The translations under genes and the position numbers were made by a program. A stretch of 41,635 nt of DNA, taken from an uncultured Prochlorococcus sp. Lineage in GTDB: Bacteria > Cyanobacteriota > Cyanobacteriia > PCC-6307 > Cyanobiaceae. Under the pieces are notes generated by a model. That model had not been told where the DNA came from. It worked only from the letters and a program-made list of their open reading frames with translations, and searched no databases. Position 1 is the first letter of the stretch, and each line of letters begins with the position of its first letter. Location: positions 1-41,635 of the forward strand of contig NZ_CACMSM010000012.1 in assembly GCF_902616385.1 (NCBI RefSeq). The letters run 5' to 3'. Shown in pieces: positions 7,828-17,784 of the stretch.

Positions 7828-9834
7828 TTGATTTCAGGTATATCCAAAAAAGTAATATTTTTCTCTTTTCTTTTTATTAATTTTATTCAGCCTTCAAAAT
7901 CAGCTGAGTTACCAAAAATTAATAAAGATTTCAATAATCGTAATATAAAAATAACTACATCAAATTTATATTTAGACATTCCACCGAATTTTCAAAATAA
8001 TTCTCTTAGCAACAATCTTGATGTTACTAATTATTATGTAAAAATTTTAAAGAAAAAAACAGATTCACTTTTGGTATCTAAAGCCGATAAGCAACAAGAG
8101 TTAATAATCCAATCCGATAAACAGTCTGAAATAAATGATGTTATTTATGCAGAGGGTAACGTATCTGTTTCTTATAGAGGCAAACTGCTTAGAGCTGATA
8201 ATTTAATATACGATAAGTCAAATAAAAAAATTAATGCTACAGGAAATATAGTCTTGGTATTAGGTGATCAACTCTTTAAAGTTTCACAATTAGAATATAG
8301 TTTTATTAGTGAAAAAGGTTATTTATTAGATGTAAAGGGCAGTATTAATACTAATAATTTGATTGATGACTTATCTTCAAATTTCAGCTTATTAGACTCT
8401 AATAAGATAGAAAATTTACTTGAATTTAAAAAGAAGGAAGTTTTAAATACTCCAGGAAAGATTAAAAATTGGTTGTTTTTCACTGATAAAATATCTATAG
8501 ATGGCCAAGAATGGGAAAGCAAGAAGGCTATATTCAGTAATGATTTACTTGAATCGAAACAGGTTAAATTAGCCGTTAATTCATTAAAAGTTATTTCTGA
8601 AGCAGAGAAATTACGATTTAAGTCATCAATAAACTATTTAATATTTGAAGAAAAAGTTTCAATTCCATTTTTGCTTGGAGATAGAACTTTAACAAAGTCC
8701 GATGAATTCTTCGTATTTGAAAACAGGTGGAATTTAGGATATGAAAACTTAGATAAGGATGGGTATTTTATTGGCAGGAAATTTAACTCTATAGATATTG
8801 CTGATGATTTTGTTCTTAATTTAGAGCCGCAATTTCTAATTCAGAGGTCATTAAAAGGTTATACAAATAGTTTTGTAAAGAAGGACGAATCAATTACTTC
8901 AGATAGGGTTAAGAGAAATACAAGTTTTGAAGATTATTTTGCTATAAAATCCCAGTTAAAAGGCCCAATAAATAATTGGGACTTAGAAATAGACAAGAAT
9001 TTAAATTCTCTTGATTTTGATAAATTTCCAGATGCTTTTAGATTTAAAACTAAATTGAGTAAAGAAATTGATTTATTAGATTCAAAATGGGAAAAAAGTT
9101 TTTATGGAATTTATAGAGAGAGGGTTTGGAATGGTTCATTAGGTGAAGCAGAAATTTACTCAGGTTATGGTTCAAAATTACAAAAACAAAATACTTGGAT
9201 TGTTGATGGCATTAAAAAGTCAGAATTTTTATCTTTTGGTTTAGCGAATATAACAGCAGAGGCTTTGAATACTAAAAAATTGATTACTAACCTAAAAGGT
9301 AATTTGTTTTATTCACTTGATCAGAAATTTCCAATTAGTTCTGAGGATCCCAAAAAGAAATCTATTGATATTTCATATAAGTACATTCCTGAACCAATAA
9401 CAAAAGGCTTAAGTATTAATACAAGAGTTCAAGCATTATATTCTTTTTACGAAAATGGAGATCATCAAGAATATTTTGGGCTAGGTATAGGACCAGAATT
9501 AATATTTGGTAATTTTCAAAATAAAACTTTTGACTATACTCGGATAAGTCTTTTACCTTTTTATAAATTTAATAGTGGTGAAAGTGTTTTTAAGTTTGAT
9601 CAGAATGATGAGGACTTAACCTTAGATATTGCTTTTGATCAGCAACTATATGGACCTATCATTCTCAAGAGTTTTGGGATTTTGAACTTAACAAATGATT
9701 CAAATGATTATGGTGAATTTATAGATTCTAAAATTTCTTTAAATTGGAAAAAAAGATCCTATGAATTTGGTATTTTTTATCAGCCTCATAATCAAGCAGG
9801 GGGTATTTCTTTCAGTCTCTATGGATTTAAATAG
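7828..9834 (+). CDS. DUF3769 family LptD/OstA-like outer-membrane protein
   Basis: The 668-residue protein has a signal peptide (KKVIFFSFLFINFIQPSKSA, cleavage likely after SKSA), an OstA-like repeat region (about 105-165, including YAEGNVSVSYRGKLLRADNL and a second copy around NATGNIVLVLGD), and a long beta-strand-rich C-terminal half with alternating aromatic residues up to the end (SFSLYGFK), as in outer-membrane barrels. This fits DUF3769, the cyanobacterial relative of LptD that probably inserts lipopolysaccharide or other lipids into the outer membrane. The only plausible start is TTG at 7828, since an in-frame stop lies at 7816-7818. Its stop abuts the leuD stop with no base between (TAGCTA). 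Confidence 0.8.
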   Translation: MISGISKKVIFFSFLFINFIQPSKSAELPKINKDFNNRNIKITTSNLYLDIPPNFQNNSLSNNLDVTNYYVKILKKKTDSLLVSKADKQQELIIQSDKQSEINDVIYAEGNVSVSYRGKLLRADNLIYDKSNKKINATGNIVLVLGDQLFKVSQLEYSFISEKGYLLDVKGSINTNNLIDDLSSNFSLLDSNKIENLLEFKKKEVLNTPGKIKNWLFFTDKISIDGQEWESKKAIFSNDLLESKQVKLAVNSLKVISEAEKLRFKSSINYLIFEEKVSIPFLLGDRTLTKSDEFFVFENRWNLGYENLDKDGYFIGRKFNSIDIADDFVLNLEPQFLIQRSLKGYTNSFVKKDESITSDRVKRNTSFEDYFAIKSQLKGPINNWDLEIDKNLNSLDFDKFPDAFRFKTKLSKEIDLLDSKWEKSFYGIYRERVWNGSLGEAEIYSGYGSKLQKQNTWIVDGIKKSEFLSFGLANITAEALNTKKLITNLKGNLFYSLDQKFPISSEDPKKKSIDISYKYIPEPITKGLSINTRVQALYSFYENGDHQEYFGLGIGPELIFGNFQNKTFDYTRISLLPFYKFNSGESVFKFDQNDEDLTLDIAFDQQLYGPIILKSFGILNLTNDSNDYGEFIDSKISLNWKKRSYEFGIFYQPHNQAGGISFSLYGFK

Positions 9835-10455
9835 CTAAAAATTAGTATTAAATTTTATATAGGGTAATTGGTTGAATTTATTTTCTATTAAAATTTTATT
9901 ATCAAGAAGTGTTGAAGTAGCATCCCATTCTCCTGATAAAAACATTTTTCTTGAGCTTTCCTTAATTTCAAGATTGAAATTTAAATCTTTTGATTTTGCT
10001 AAGGAGTTTTTCAGATCAATTTCTAAAAATAAAAATTGATTATCGCAATAGTTTTGTATTTCCTCTATTGATTTTTTAGTAAGCGTAAAACATGGAATTC
10101 CTATTGCAATACAATTACTATAAAAAATATCTGCGAAACTCTCTCCTATTATTCCTCTGATACCCCATCTCATAAGTGCTTGAGGGGCATGTTCTCTGCT
10201 AGAACCACATCCAAAATTGCTATTAACAATTAGTATTGTGGCATTATTGTTTTCCTCTAGATCAAAAGGATGCCGTCCTTTTAAAGTTGCTCTATCGTCC
10301 TCGAAAACAGATTCACCCAATGAATCAAAGTTTACACACTTTAAAAAACGTGCAGGAATTATTCGATCTGTATCAATGTCATTACCAATCAAGGATATAC
10401 ATTGCCCGTTTATTTGTGTGATTTTCCCAATTGGTGGGGTAAATGCGGATTTCAT
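9835..10455 (-). CDS. leuD: 3-isopropylmalate dehydratase small subunit
   Basis: LeuD pairs with LeuC to isomerise 2- to 3-isopropylmalate in leucine synthesis. The 206-residue protein contains the swivel-domain motifs GNDIDTDRIIPARFLK and NSNFGCGSSREHAPQALMRW, which carry substrate-binding residues, and GIRGIIGESFADIFYSNC. Its ATG overlaps the leuC stop by one base (TAATG), so translation is coupled. The C-terminal 30 or so residues are polar and Asn-rich and less conserved. The stop meets the DUF3769 stop directly. Confidence 0.96.
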   Translation of the reverse strand: MKSAFTPPIGKITQINGQCISLIGNDIDTDRIIPARFLKCVNFDSLGESVFEDDRATLKGRHPFDLEENNNATILIVNSNFGCGSSREHAPQALMRWGIRGIIGESFADIFYSNCIAIGIPCFTLTKKSIEEIQNYCDNQFLFLEIDLKNSLAKSKDLNFNLEIKESSRKMFLSGEWDATSTLLDNKILIENKFNQLPYIKFNTNF

Positions 10456-11861
10456 TAGTTAATAAATTCTCGAACGTCACTGACTTTGCCATTAATTGCA
10501 GCAGCAGCAACCATTGCTGGACTCATGAGTAGTGTTCTCCCGTTAGGTGATCCTTGTCTACCTTTGAAATTTCTATTACTAGAACTAGCACTAATTTGAT
10601 TACCTATTAGCTTATCTGAATTCATTGCTAAACACATTGAACAGCCTGGTTCTCTCCATTGAAATCCAGAATCCTTAAATATCTGATCAAGACCTTCTTG
10701 TTTAGCTTCATTGGCTACTTTTTCTGAACCAGGCACTACAAATGCTTTTACACTCTTAGACACTTTTTTGTCTTTTAATACTTTAGCTGCAACTCTTAAG
10801 TCACTGATTCGCCCATTTGTGCAACTGCCTATGAAACAAACCTCTACAGGAATATCTTTTATTGATTGTCCTGGCTTGAAACTCATATATTCATAAGCCT
10901 CTTCAGCAACTAATTTGTCATTTGGGGACAATTCATCTAAAAGAGGGATTTTTTGATTAATGCCTATACTTTGGCCTGGAGTAATCCCCCAGGTGACGGT
11001 TGGTTCTATTTTAGATGCATCTATTTTAATTACATCATCATAAATTGAATCTTCATCGCTTTTTAATGATTTCCACCATGTGAGAGCTTTTTCCCAATGC
11101 TCATTTTTTGGTGCGCATAATTTATTTTTCATGTAACTAAAGGTCTTTTCATCAGGGTTTATGTAGCCGCATCTTGCTCCGCCTTCAATAGACATATTGC
11201 ATATAGTCATTCTTTCTTCCATTGATAATAAATTGATTGCAGGTCCTGCGAACTCATATGCAAAACCCACCCCAGCCTTTACACCGAGTTTATTAATAAT
11301 ATGAAGTACTAAATCCTTAGCATAAACCCCATTAGATAATTGATTTTCGCACCAAATTTGCCTTACTTTTAATTTATTCATGGCTATGGTTTGGGTTGCA
11401 AGAACATCTCTTACTTGGCTTGTACCTATCCCAAAAGCAATTGACCCAAAAGCTCCATGAGTTGAAGTATGTGAATCTCCACAAGCGATTGTCATTCCAG
11501 GTTGAGTTAGCCCCAATTCTGGAGCTACTACATGTACTATTCCTTGACTTCCACTACCAATATTAAAAAATTTTATTTTATGTTGTAAGCAGTTCTTTTC
11601 AAGTGTTTCAATCATTTGCTCTGCAAGATTATCTTTGAAAGGTCTACTTTGATTATCTGTTGGCACAATGTGATCAACTGTAGCCACAGTTCTACTGGGG
11701 AATTTTACTGTTAAATTTTTGTCTTTTAAAGCGCCAAATGCTTGAGGGCTTGTCACTTCATGGATTAAGTGAAGACCAATAAAAATTTGATCTGAGCCAC
11801 CAGGAAGACTGGAAACTTTGTGTAAATCCCAAACTTTATCAAATAAGGTATCTTTACTCAA
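10455..11861 (-). CDS. leuC: 3-isopropylmalate dehydratase large subunit
   Basis: This 468-residue aconitase-family protein holds the 4Fe-4S cluster of isopropylmalate isomerase. The cluster cysteines are visible in [15 protein letters not shown] and [11 protein letters not shown], and the substrate region in [13 protein letters not shown]. The C-terminus carries [18 protein letters not shown], conserved in the family. Length is normal. It precedes leuD with a one-base overlap and follows cinA by 13 bases, so glyA, cinA, leuC and leuD may form one leftward transcription unit. No leuA or leuB is present here. Confidence 0.97.
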   Translation of the reverse strand: MSKDTLFDKVWDLHKVSSLPGGSDQIFIGLHLIHEVTSPQAFGALKDKNLTVKFPSRTVATVDHIVPTDNQSRPFKDNLAEQMIETLEKNCLQHKIKFFNIGSGSQGIVHVVAPELGLTQPGMTIACGDSHTSTHGAFGSIAFGIGTSQVRDVLATQTIAMNKLKVRQIWCENQLSNGVYAKDLVLHIINKLGVKAGVGFAYEFAGPAINLLSMEERMTICNMSIEGGARCGYINPDEKTFSYMKNKLCAPKNEHWEKALTWWKSLKSDEDSIYDDVIKIDASKIEPTVTWGITPGQSIGINQKIPLLDELSPNDKLVAEEAYEYMSFKPGQSIKDIPVEVCFIGSCTNGRISDLRVAAKVLKDKKVSKSVKAFVVPGSEKVANEAKQEGLDQIFKDSGFQWREPGCSMCLAMNSDKLIGNQISASSSNRNFKGRQGSPNGRTLLMSPAMVAAAAINGKVSDVREFIN

Positions 11862-11874
11862 TTTGTAAAAAAAG

Positions 11875-13149
11875 CTACTTACTATTTGATAATAAGATTA
11901 ATCTGAGGCTGTTCAAACACACATTTACACTTAGTGTTTGAATTTCAATTCTATTTCGGGTTGAGTTAAATATTTTTTTAATATTAGTTTTATGATTACT
12001 AGGTCCTGAAATTGAAATGTAGACAAGTCCAACTGGTTTATCTGGACTACCTCCATTAGGACCAGCTATTCCACTTATTGCTATCGCCCAATCTGCTCCT
12101 AATTTCTCTTTTACATTTAATGCCATGGCCTCACAAACCTCTTCAGAAACAGCTCCATATTTTGTAAGCTTTTCTTCCGAAATATTTAATAATGAATTTT
12201 TTAGCTCATTACTATAGGAAACAATACTACCTTGAAAAACTTTAGATGAACCTGATATTGATGTTAGAGATGCAGATAGAAGACCTCCTGTACAGGACTC
12301 GGCAAAAACAATAGTTTGGTTCCTCTTAGTTAACTCTTTAATTAAAACGCTTGGCAAAGTATCATTATCTTCTCCAAAAATAAACTTTGAAAAATCTTTT
12401 TTTAATTTTTCTTTTACAGGCTTAATTATATTTTTTGCTTCTAGGTCATTCTTTGCTCTCGCGGTGATTCTGATTTTAACCTCTCCTAAGTTTGCATATG
12501 GAGCAACCGTTGGGTTTTTAAGATTTAATAGATCATTAATTTTTTCTGCAACGCTTGATTCTCCAATTCCTGCAAATTTAAGAGTATTTGAAAAAAAGGA
12601 ATAACTATCTGAGAATTTGGTTTTAATGAAATCATACGCGGTTTCTTCCCACATAGTTTTCATTTCACTAGGCACTCCTGGGAAAGTAAGAATAGTAAAT
12701 CCTTCTATTGGTTCCCATATCATTCCTGGGGCAGTGCCCCTTGGGTTATTAATTATTTGAGCATTTTTTGGGAAGAAACATTGTTTCCTTAAGCTAGAGG
12801 AATCGTCTTTGATCTTTGAGTTTGGAAGTTTTTGTTTAATTTCATCCCATAAGTGCGGTCTTTCAAAAAGAGATACATTAAAAGATTTGGCTATTGCTTC
12901 AGTAGTTAAGTCATCTGGGGTGGGTCCCAATCCACCCGTTGTAATAAGAAGATTACTTCTTTTCGATATTTCTTGAATTACTTTTATAATTCGATCACAA
13001 TTATCACCTACAGTTGATTGTCTAAAGTGATTTAAGCCTAATAGCGACAACTGTTCAGAAATCCATTGAGCATTTGTGTTTATGATATTTCCTAAAAGTA
13101 TTTCTGTTCCAATAGAAAGAATTTCAACTCCCTTGGAATTAGGACTCAT
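11875..13149 (-). CDS. cinA: CinA family protein (nicotinamide-nucleotide amidase)
   Basis: The 424-residue protein has the two CinA domains: an N-terminal MoaB/MogA-like domain (about 1-170, [20 protein letters not shown] and [13 protein letters not shown]) and a C-terminal amidase domain (about 265-424, [20 protein letters not shown] and [13 protein letters not shown]). CinA proteins recycle pyridine nucleotides; the C-terminal domain deamidates NMN, and the N-terminal domain in some members hydrolyses ADP-ribose. The ATG overlaps the glyA stop by four bases (ATGA-type), indicating coupling. Length is usual for the two-domain form. Confidence 0.93.
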   Translation of the reverse strand: MSPNSKGVEILSIGTEILLGNIINTNAQWISEQLSLLGLNHFRQSTVGDNCDRIIKVIQEISKRSNLLITTGGLGPTPDDLTTEAIAKSFNVSLFERPHLWDEIKQKLPNSKIKDDSSSLRKQCFFPKNAQIINNPRGTAPGMIWEPIEGFTILTFPGVPSEMKTMWEETAYDFIKTKFSDSYSFFSNTLKFAGIGESSVAEKINDLLNLKNPTVAPYANLGEVKIRITARAKNDLEAKNIIKPVKEKLKKDFSKFIFGEDNDTLPSVLIKELTKRNQTIVFAESCTGGLLSASLTSISGSSKVFQGSIVSYSNELKNSLLNISEEKLTKYGAVSEEVCEAMALNVKEKLGADWAIAISGIAGPNGGSPDKPVGLVYISISGPSNHKTNIKKIFNSTRNRIEIQTLSVNVCLNSLRLILLSNSK

Positions 13150-14417
13150 TTAATTGATGCTTCGAGTTTGCCTTCATAAAGAGGAAAACGATTACATAAG
13201 GTTAATACTCTTTCTTTACATTGACTTTCAATCAAAGAATCGTTTGGGTTAAGTAATCTATCAGCAATAATTTCCCCAACTTCAGCAAAAGCATTCTCAT
13301 TAAAGCCTCTAGTAGTTAAAGCAGCGGTACCCAACCTTAGCCCGCTGGTTACAAAAGGTGATTCTGGGTCAAATGGAACAGTATTTTTATTTGCAGTGAT
13401 ATTCACTTCACTTACAAGCAAGTCAGCAATTTTACCAGTCATATTGATACTTCTTAAATCGAGTAAAACAATATGGTTATCAGTGCCTTCACTAACGATA
13501 TCAATACCTCTACTTATTAAAGTTGAAGCTAGAACTTTGGCATTTTTTATTACTTGTTGGGAATAATTAACAAAATCTGGCTGTAAGGCTTCTCCAAATG
13601 CAACTGCTTTTGCTGCAATAATATGTTCTAGAGGCCCTCCCTGAGTCCCTGGGAAAACAGATTTATCGAATTTTTTTCCAAATTCTGCATCTTTACACAA
13701 GATAAGTCCTCCTCTAGGTCCTCTTAATGTTTTATGAGTAGTTGTAGTTACTACATCACAATAAGGAATTGGATTTGGATGAAGTTTACTTGCTACTAGA
13801 CCTGCGATATGTGCAATATCAGCCATTAGGAATGCACCAACTTCATCTGCAATTTTTCTAAATGATTCAAAATCGATTGTTCTTGGATAAGCCGAATATC
13901 CGCATATGATCAATTTTGGTTTTGTTTCAAGTGCTATCTCTCTTATTTCATCAAAATTTAATTCACTAGTTTCTTTGTTAACACCATAGTGCACTGCATT
14001 AAACCACTTACCACTCATATTTACTGGAGATCCATGAGTTAGGTGTCCACCATGAGATAAATCCATCCCAAGGATTGTGTCGCCAGGTTTAAGTAAACTT
14101 AGGAAAACAGCAGCATTTGCCTGTGCTCCACTATGGGGTTGCACATTAGCCCAATTAGCATTGAATAACTTTTTCGCTCTTTGTATAGCTAATTCTTCTA
14201 TTTCATCAACAAATTCACATCCCCCGTAATATCTTTTTTGAGGTAATCCCTCCGCGTATTTGTTTGTAAGGACTGATCCTTGAGCCTGCATGACGGCAAT
14301 TGATGCGAAATTTTCGCTTGCGATTAACTCAAGATGAGTTTCCTGCCTATTTTTTTCAGAGTTAATAAAATTGAATATTACAGGATCACTTTCTTTAAGA
14401 TTTTCGAGGATATTCAT
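13146..14417 (-). CDS. glyA: Serine hydroxymethyltransferase
   Basis: GlyA converts serine and tetrahydrofolate to glycine and methylene-tetrahydrofolate, the one-carbon donor that ThyX uses. The 423-residue protein shows the PLP-lysine motif [15 protein letters not shown], the N-terminal [12 protein letters not shown], the [18 protein letters not shown] loop and the [11 protein letters not shown] cofactor region. Length is normal. It starts with ATG at 14417 and overlaps cinA by four bases. The upstream neighbour on the same strand is tRNA-Arg, 78 bases away. Confidence 0.98.
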   Translation of the reverse strand: MNILENLKESDPVIFNFINSEKNRQETHLELIASENFASIAVMQAQGSVLTNKYAEGLPQKRYYGGCEFVDEIEELAIQRAKKLFNANWANVQPHSGAQANAAVFLSLLKPGDTILGMDLSHGGHLTHGSPVNMSGKWFNAVHYGVNKETSELNFDEIREIALETKPKLIICGYSAYPRTIDFESFRKIADEVGAFLMADIAHIAGLVASKLHPNPIPYCDVVTTTTHKTLRGPRGGLILCKDAEFGKKFDKSVFPGTQGGPLEHIIAAKAVAFGEALQPDFVNYSQQVIKNAKVLASTLISRGIDIVSEGTDNHIVLLDLRSINMTGKIADLLVSEVNITANKNTVPFDPESPFVTSGLRLGTAALTTRGFNENAFAEVGEIIADRLLNPNDSLIESQCKERVLTLCNRFPLYEGKLEASIK

Positions 14418-14495
14418 TGAATTTGATTAAGTATTATCCATAATATAGACGATATTTTTTAGAAAAATATAAAAAGAATATTTCAGAATTTTAAA

Positions 14496-14569
14496 CGCGC
14501 CTGGAGAGATTCGAACTCCCGACACCCTGATCCGTAGTCAGGTGCTCTAATCCACTGAGCTACAGGCGC
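14496..14569 (-). tRNA. tRNA-Arg (anticodon ACG)
   Basis: On the minus strand a 74-base cloverleaf begins GCGCCTGTAGCTCAGTGGAT. The seven-base acceptor stem GCGCCTG pairs with CAGGCGC, the anticodon arm has stem CCTGA/TCAGG with loop CTACGGA giving anticodon ACG, and the T arm contains GGGAGTTCGAATCTCTC. The discriminator base is G. CCA is not encoded. ACG in Arg tRNA is normally edited to ICG. Confidence 0.97.
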
Positions 14570-14655
14570 ATAATTATGTAATATCTCTGTTTCAGGGTCT
14601 CTTAGTCAACTAGATTTCAGGTAAAATATCTATTATTAACAATCTAATTATTGAT

Positions 14656-14907
14656 ATGCCTATAAAGTGGTACGGAAATGGTGATTTAGAAGATCCCATC
14701 TATAAACATTATTCTCGAATAGTAAATTTTGTTATTCACTGCATGATATTTACTACGATAGTAAGCGGCACTTGGCTTTTAAAAGAAATTAAATATGAAA
14801 TCTCTTTTTTTAATTATTTTGCAATTTTCTGGTCAATTCTTTTAGCCTCCCATTTACTATTTGTAATTATGAAAAAACCTAAAGATATTTCAAAACAATC
14901 AACTTGA
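14656..14907 (+). CDS. Small conserved two-helix membrane protein
   Basis: An 83-residue protein with a polar N-terminus containing several aromatics (MPIKWYGNGDLEDPIYKHYS), two predicted membrane helices (about 23-41 and 50-70) and a short basic tail. I do not recognise a named family. A start at the ATG at 14656 and a close downstream neighbour (DUF3181, 14 bases later) make it a credible gene rather than chance. The position next to DUF3181 and opposite murJ gives no functional hint. Confidence 0.65.
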   Translation: MPIKWYGNGDLEDPIYKHYSRIVNFVIHCMIFTTIVSGTWLLKEIKYEISFFNYFAIFWSILLASHLLFVIMKKPKDISKQST

Positions 14908-14921
14908 TTAATTTTTAAATT

Positions 14922-15212
14922 ATGGACTCTCAACTACGAATAAGTGATCTAGAAAATATTATTTCAGAAAAGGTTTCTATAAAGATAGAAAAGTGGAATT
15001 TATATCTTGGAGATGCTGGCCTAGCAAGAAATCTTGCTATTGAATGTATCAGCAATAAAGATCAAGGCCCATTCGAGGCTGCGAAAATAAGTTTGAAAGC
15101 AATAAATGTCAAAGTAGGGGAAGGTGTTAACAGTATTCCACTGATCAATTTAATAACTAACTCGCAAATTCTAGAATTAGAGGAGATTTTGGAAAGTTTT
15201 TTTGAAAACTAA
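14922..15212 (+). CDS. DUF3181 family protein
   Basis: This 96-residue acidic soluble protein contains KIEKWNLYLGDAGLARNLAI (about 22-41), which fits my memory of DUF3181, a short cyanobacterial family of unknown function typified by a W-x-LYLGDA motif. There is no membrane segment. It lies 14 bases after the small membrane protein gene and is probably cotranscribed with it. Its stop overlaps the stop of the convergent murJ gene by four bases. Confidence 0.7.
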   Translation: MDSQLRISDLENIISEKVSIKIEKWNLYLGDAGLARNLAIECISNKDQGPFEAAKISLKAINVKVGEGVNSIPLINLITNSQILELEEILESFFEN

Positions 15213-16831
15213 ATCTTTTTTTTGTAAACTTTAAATTTGTTTACTTTCAGGCATTTTGTAAGAAAAAAATAGATTACAAGAAAAGTTAGAGATCCAAATA
15301 TTAATAATAAAAAATCTCCGAGATTTGAATTGAAGTTATTTTTAGTTTTAAGAATAGTAAAACAAATTGTGCTATCTATAAATGCCGCTATTGACATGAG
15401 GATAATTTTTCTCAATAAATCCAAGTTTGGCAAGTGGATATTTTCATTTTTCAGATTAAGAGAAAGCAAAACACAAACTATAAAGTTGACAATTACTGAA
15501 GATAAAATTATTCCTACAACTCCAAAATTATATGGAGAAAGATTCCCAAAATTATTAATTGGGGCACCAATTAAAAACCAATCAAAAAAAATATTTAACA
15601 TTATACCTGCAAATGATGACTTGAAAGGGAAGTTTGCTTTTTCTATTGAATAGTAAGTTCTTACTAATAAATCTCTATAAAGATAAAAAGGTATACCAAC
15701 TGCATAAGCAATTAATATATTCTTTACTTTTAAAGCCGCTGAAAAATCAAAAGATCCTCTCTGAAAAACTAACTGTACTATTTGATTATTAAATGTTATG
15801 AAAAATGCGGATAAAAAAATAGTGGTCAAGAAACAGTACTCTATTCCAGAGATCAATTTTTTTTGGAGGCCTATATAGTCTTTATCACTTCTAAATTTAG
15901 AGAATTTTGGAAGTAATGGCAAAATCAAAGAGTTAGATAATATGCCTAGTGGGGCTTGTATCAAAAAGTTTCCGTAAGCTAGTCCCGATGCTGCTCCTTG
16001 AAAACTTGAAGCGAAAAACATATCGATAAAAACATTAATTTGACTTAGACCTGATGAGATAGATGCTGGAATAATTAGTTTGAAAATCCTCCTCTCTTCA
16101 TCATTAAATAATTGGAAATTTGACTTTAATCTCAAAAGACCGATTTTATTTATTTCTGAAATTTGAACAACAAACTGAATTAAAGTTCCTGTCAAAGTTG
16201 CAAAAGCTAGTAATCCCGTATAAGTGAAGAAATGAGAAAATGCATTTTCTTGGTTAAAAATCCAACTTAATAAAATAAAAAAAACAGTAGTTAGGCTCGT
16301 TATCGCTGGACTTATACTTGATAAAAAGAATTTTTTTTGGGAATTTAAGGCGCCAAAGCTTAAACCTATGAATCCGGACAAAGGGATACAAGGCGTAAGT
16401 ATTTTTAATTGGTAAGTGGCAATTGATTTAGCTTCGTAACTTAAATTGGGGGCTAATAATTCAATTAAAATACTGGAATTAAAGTATATCAATATAGCTA
16501 AACCAATTAATAATATTGAAAGTTTTATGCTTACTTGAGTTAGAACTATCCCTCCATTTTTTTTGTTAAGGGGAGATAGAACTGCAACGACTGCGTTATG
16601 TAAGGGACCATTAATCCCTCCAATAATTATTAGCCAAAACCCTGGAATTATATAAGCATAATTAAATGCGTCATATGTTACCCCAACTCCAAAAGCAGCA
16701 GCTATAAATATTTGTCTTATACATCCAGCTAATTTACTAAGACTAGTACCAAATGAAATTGAAAAAACATTATTTTTTAAAAATGAATGCATTTGGATTT
16801 GTCTAAATTTTTCAAGAAGTTTAAGTTTCAA
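15209..16831 (-). CDS. murJ: Lipid II flippase MurJ (MviN family)
   Basis: MurJ flips the peptidoglycan precursor lipid II across the inner membrane. The 540-residue protein is a multi-helix MATE-like transporter. The N-terminal family stretch ISFGTSLSKLAGCIRQIFIA and the later LPLLPKFSKFRSDKD and FQRGSFDFSAALKVKNIL match MurJ (FxRGxFxxxxxxxT region). The listed start is TTG at 16831; the ATG at 16792 (MHSFLKNNVF) is an alternative and would begin right before the first conserved segment. I see no clear ribosome-binding site for either. The 3' end overlaps DUF3181 by four bases. Confidence 0.92.
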   Translation of the reverse strand: MKLKLLEKFRQIQMHSFLKNNVFSISFGTSLSKLAGCIRQIFIAAAFGVGVTYDAFNYAYIIPGFWLIIIGGINGPLHNAVVAVLSPLNKKNGGIVLTQVSIKLSILLIGLAILIYFNSSILIELLAPNLSYEAKSIATYQLKILTPCIPLSGFIGLSFGALNSQKKFFLSSISPAITSLTTVFFILLSWIFNQENAFSHFFTYTGLLAFATLTGTLIQFVVQISEINKIGLLRLKSNFQLFNDEERRIFKLIIPASISSGLSQINVFIDMFFASSFQGAASGLAYGNFLIQAPLGILSNSLILPLLPKFSKFRSDKDYIGLQKKLISGIEYCFLTTIFLSAFFITFNNQIVQLVFQRGSFDFSAALKVKNILIAYAVGIPFYLYRDLLVRTYYSIEKANFPFKSSFAGIMLNIFFDWFLIGAPINNFGNLSPYNFGVVGIILSSVIVNFIVCVLLSLNLKNENIHLPNLDLLRKIILMSIAAFIDSTICFTILKTKNNFNSNLGDFLLLIFGSLTFLVIYFFLTKCLKVNKFKVYKKKI

Positions 16832-16862
16832 TTATATTTGATTTCTAACTAACGACATATTT

Positions 16863-17603
16863 ATGAATGATCGGATAATTGATTTTGATCCATTAATTGA
16901 AGGGGTTTTAATTAAGAGGTATAAAAGGTTTCTTGCAGATATTGAATTAGAGAGTGGAGAGGTAGTAACTGCTCATTGTCCTAACACTGGCCCAATGAAG
17001 GGACTTTTGAGTGAGGGAGCTAAAGTAAGAATAAGTGTTTCCACTTCTCCTAAAAGAAAATTACCTTTTACTTGGGAACAGATATGTGTTTTTAATACAA
17101 AAAATGAGGAGGTTTGGGTAGGTATTAATACTCTATTTGCGAACAAGTTAATCAAAAAGGTAATTGAGAAAAATATGCTAAAAGAAATAATAGGTGAAAT
17201 AGAGACGATTAAACCTGAAGTTCTTTATGGAAAAGATAAAAAAAGCAGAATTGACTTTTTTTTAACCCCAAAATCTTCAAATCCTGATAAACGTAACATT
17301 TACATAGAGGTTAAAAATACGACTTGGATTAAAGAAAATGTAGCTCTATTCCCAGATACAGTCACGAAAAGAGGCCAAAAACATCTCATGGAATTAAAGG
17401 AATTAATTCCTGAAAGTAAAAGTGTTTTGGTACTTTGTATTACGAGAAAAGACGCTTGTTTTTTTGCCCCTGGAGATGATGCAGATCCCTTATACGGCAG
17501 TCTTTTTAGAGAATCTTTAAGTGCAGGAATGATAACTATCCCATGTTCCTTTGAATTTCATAAAGATCACGTATCATGGAAAGGAATTAAACCTTTGAAA
17601 TAA
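16863..17603 (+). CDS. sfsA: SfsA family protein
   Basis: The 246-residue protein carries the SfsA motifs [15 protein letters not shown] in the N-terminal OB-like domain and the nuclease-fold stretch RIDFFL...YIEVKNTTW, which resembles a PD-(D/E)xK active site (D, then E-x-K). SfsA was named for an effect on sugar fermentation genes in E. coli and is thought to bind DNA; its role in cyanobacteria is not established. It starts with ATG at 16863, divergent from murJ by 31 bases, and is followed by the 181-base amt promoter region. Confidence 0.92.
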   Translation: MNDRIIDFDPLIEGVLIKRYKRFLADIELESGEVVTAHCPNTGPMKGLLSEGAKVRISVSTSPKRKLPFTWEQICVFNTKNEEVWVGINTLFANKLIKKVIEKNMLKEIIGEIETIKPEVLYGKDKKSRIDFFLTPKSSNPDKRNIYIEVKNTTWIKENVALFPDTVTKRGQKHLMELKELIPESKSVLVLCITRKDACFFAPGDDADPLYGSLFRESLSAGMITIPCSFEFHKDHVSWKGIKPLK

Positions 17604-17686
17604 ATAAAATCTTGATAATTTGGAACTCTTGAAAAAAAAATTTTTTAATTTAACAGATATAGTTTTAGGGCGCAACTATAAAATTG

Positions 17687-17700
17687 GTAACAACGACTAC
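17687..17700 (+). promoter_or_regulatory. NtcA box upstream of amt
   Basis: GTAACAACGACTAC is a perfect match to GTA-N8-TAC. It ends 84 bases before the amt ATG, in the only sizeable noncoding gap between sfsA and amt. A TAN3T element (TAAGTT) lies at 17711-17716, but that is only 10 bases after the box, shorter than the 22-23 bases of a standard NtcA-activated promoter, so the exact -10 is not settled. Confidence 0.75.
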
Positions 17701-17784
17701 TAGACACTAATAAGTTTTTTGAGCAAAATTGAATATGAAAGGAAACAGCACAAAACTGTTTTTTTGCAGATCTAATTTTTTTTT

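Noticed and set aside
14452-14470. Perfect AT-only inverted repeat (ATATTTTT, loop TAG, AAAAATAT) between glyA and tRNA-Arg
   Set aside because: All A and T with a three-base loop; such repeats are expected by chance in this composition and no T-run terminator geometry follows.
15330-15653. A 107-codon frame antisense to murJ
   Set aside because: The murJ frame is clearly coding across this region; the antisense product has no recognisable motif.
17711-17716. TAAGTT as the -10 box of the amt promoter
   Set aside because: Only 10 bases after the NtcA box; a normal class II arrangement needs 22-23, so I did not annotate it as a promoter element.
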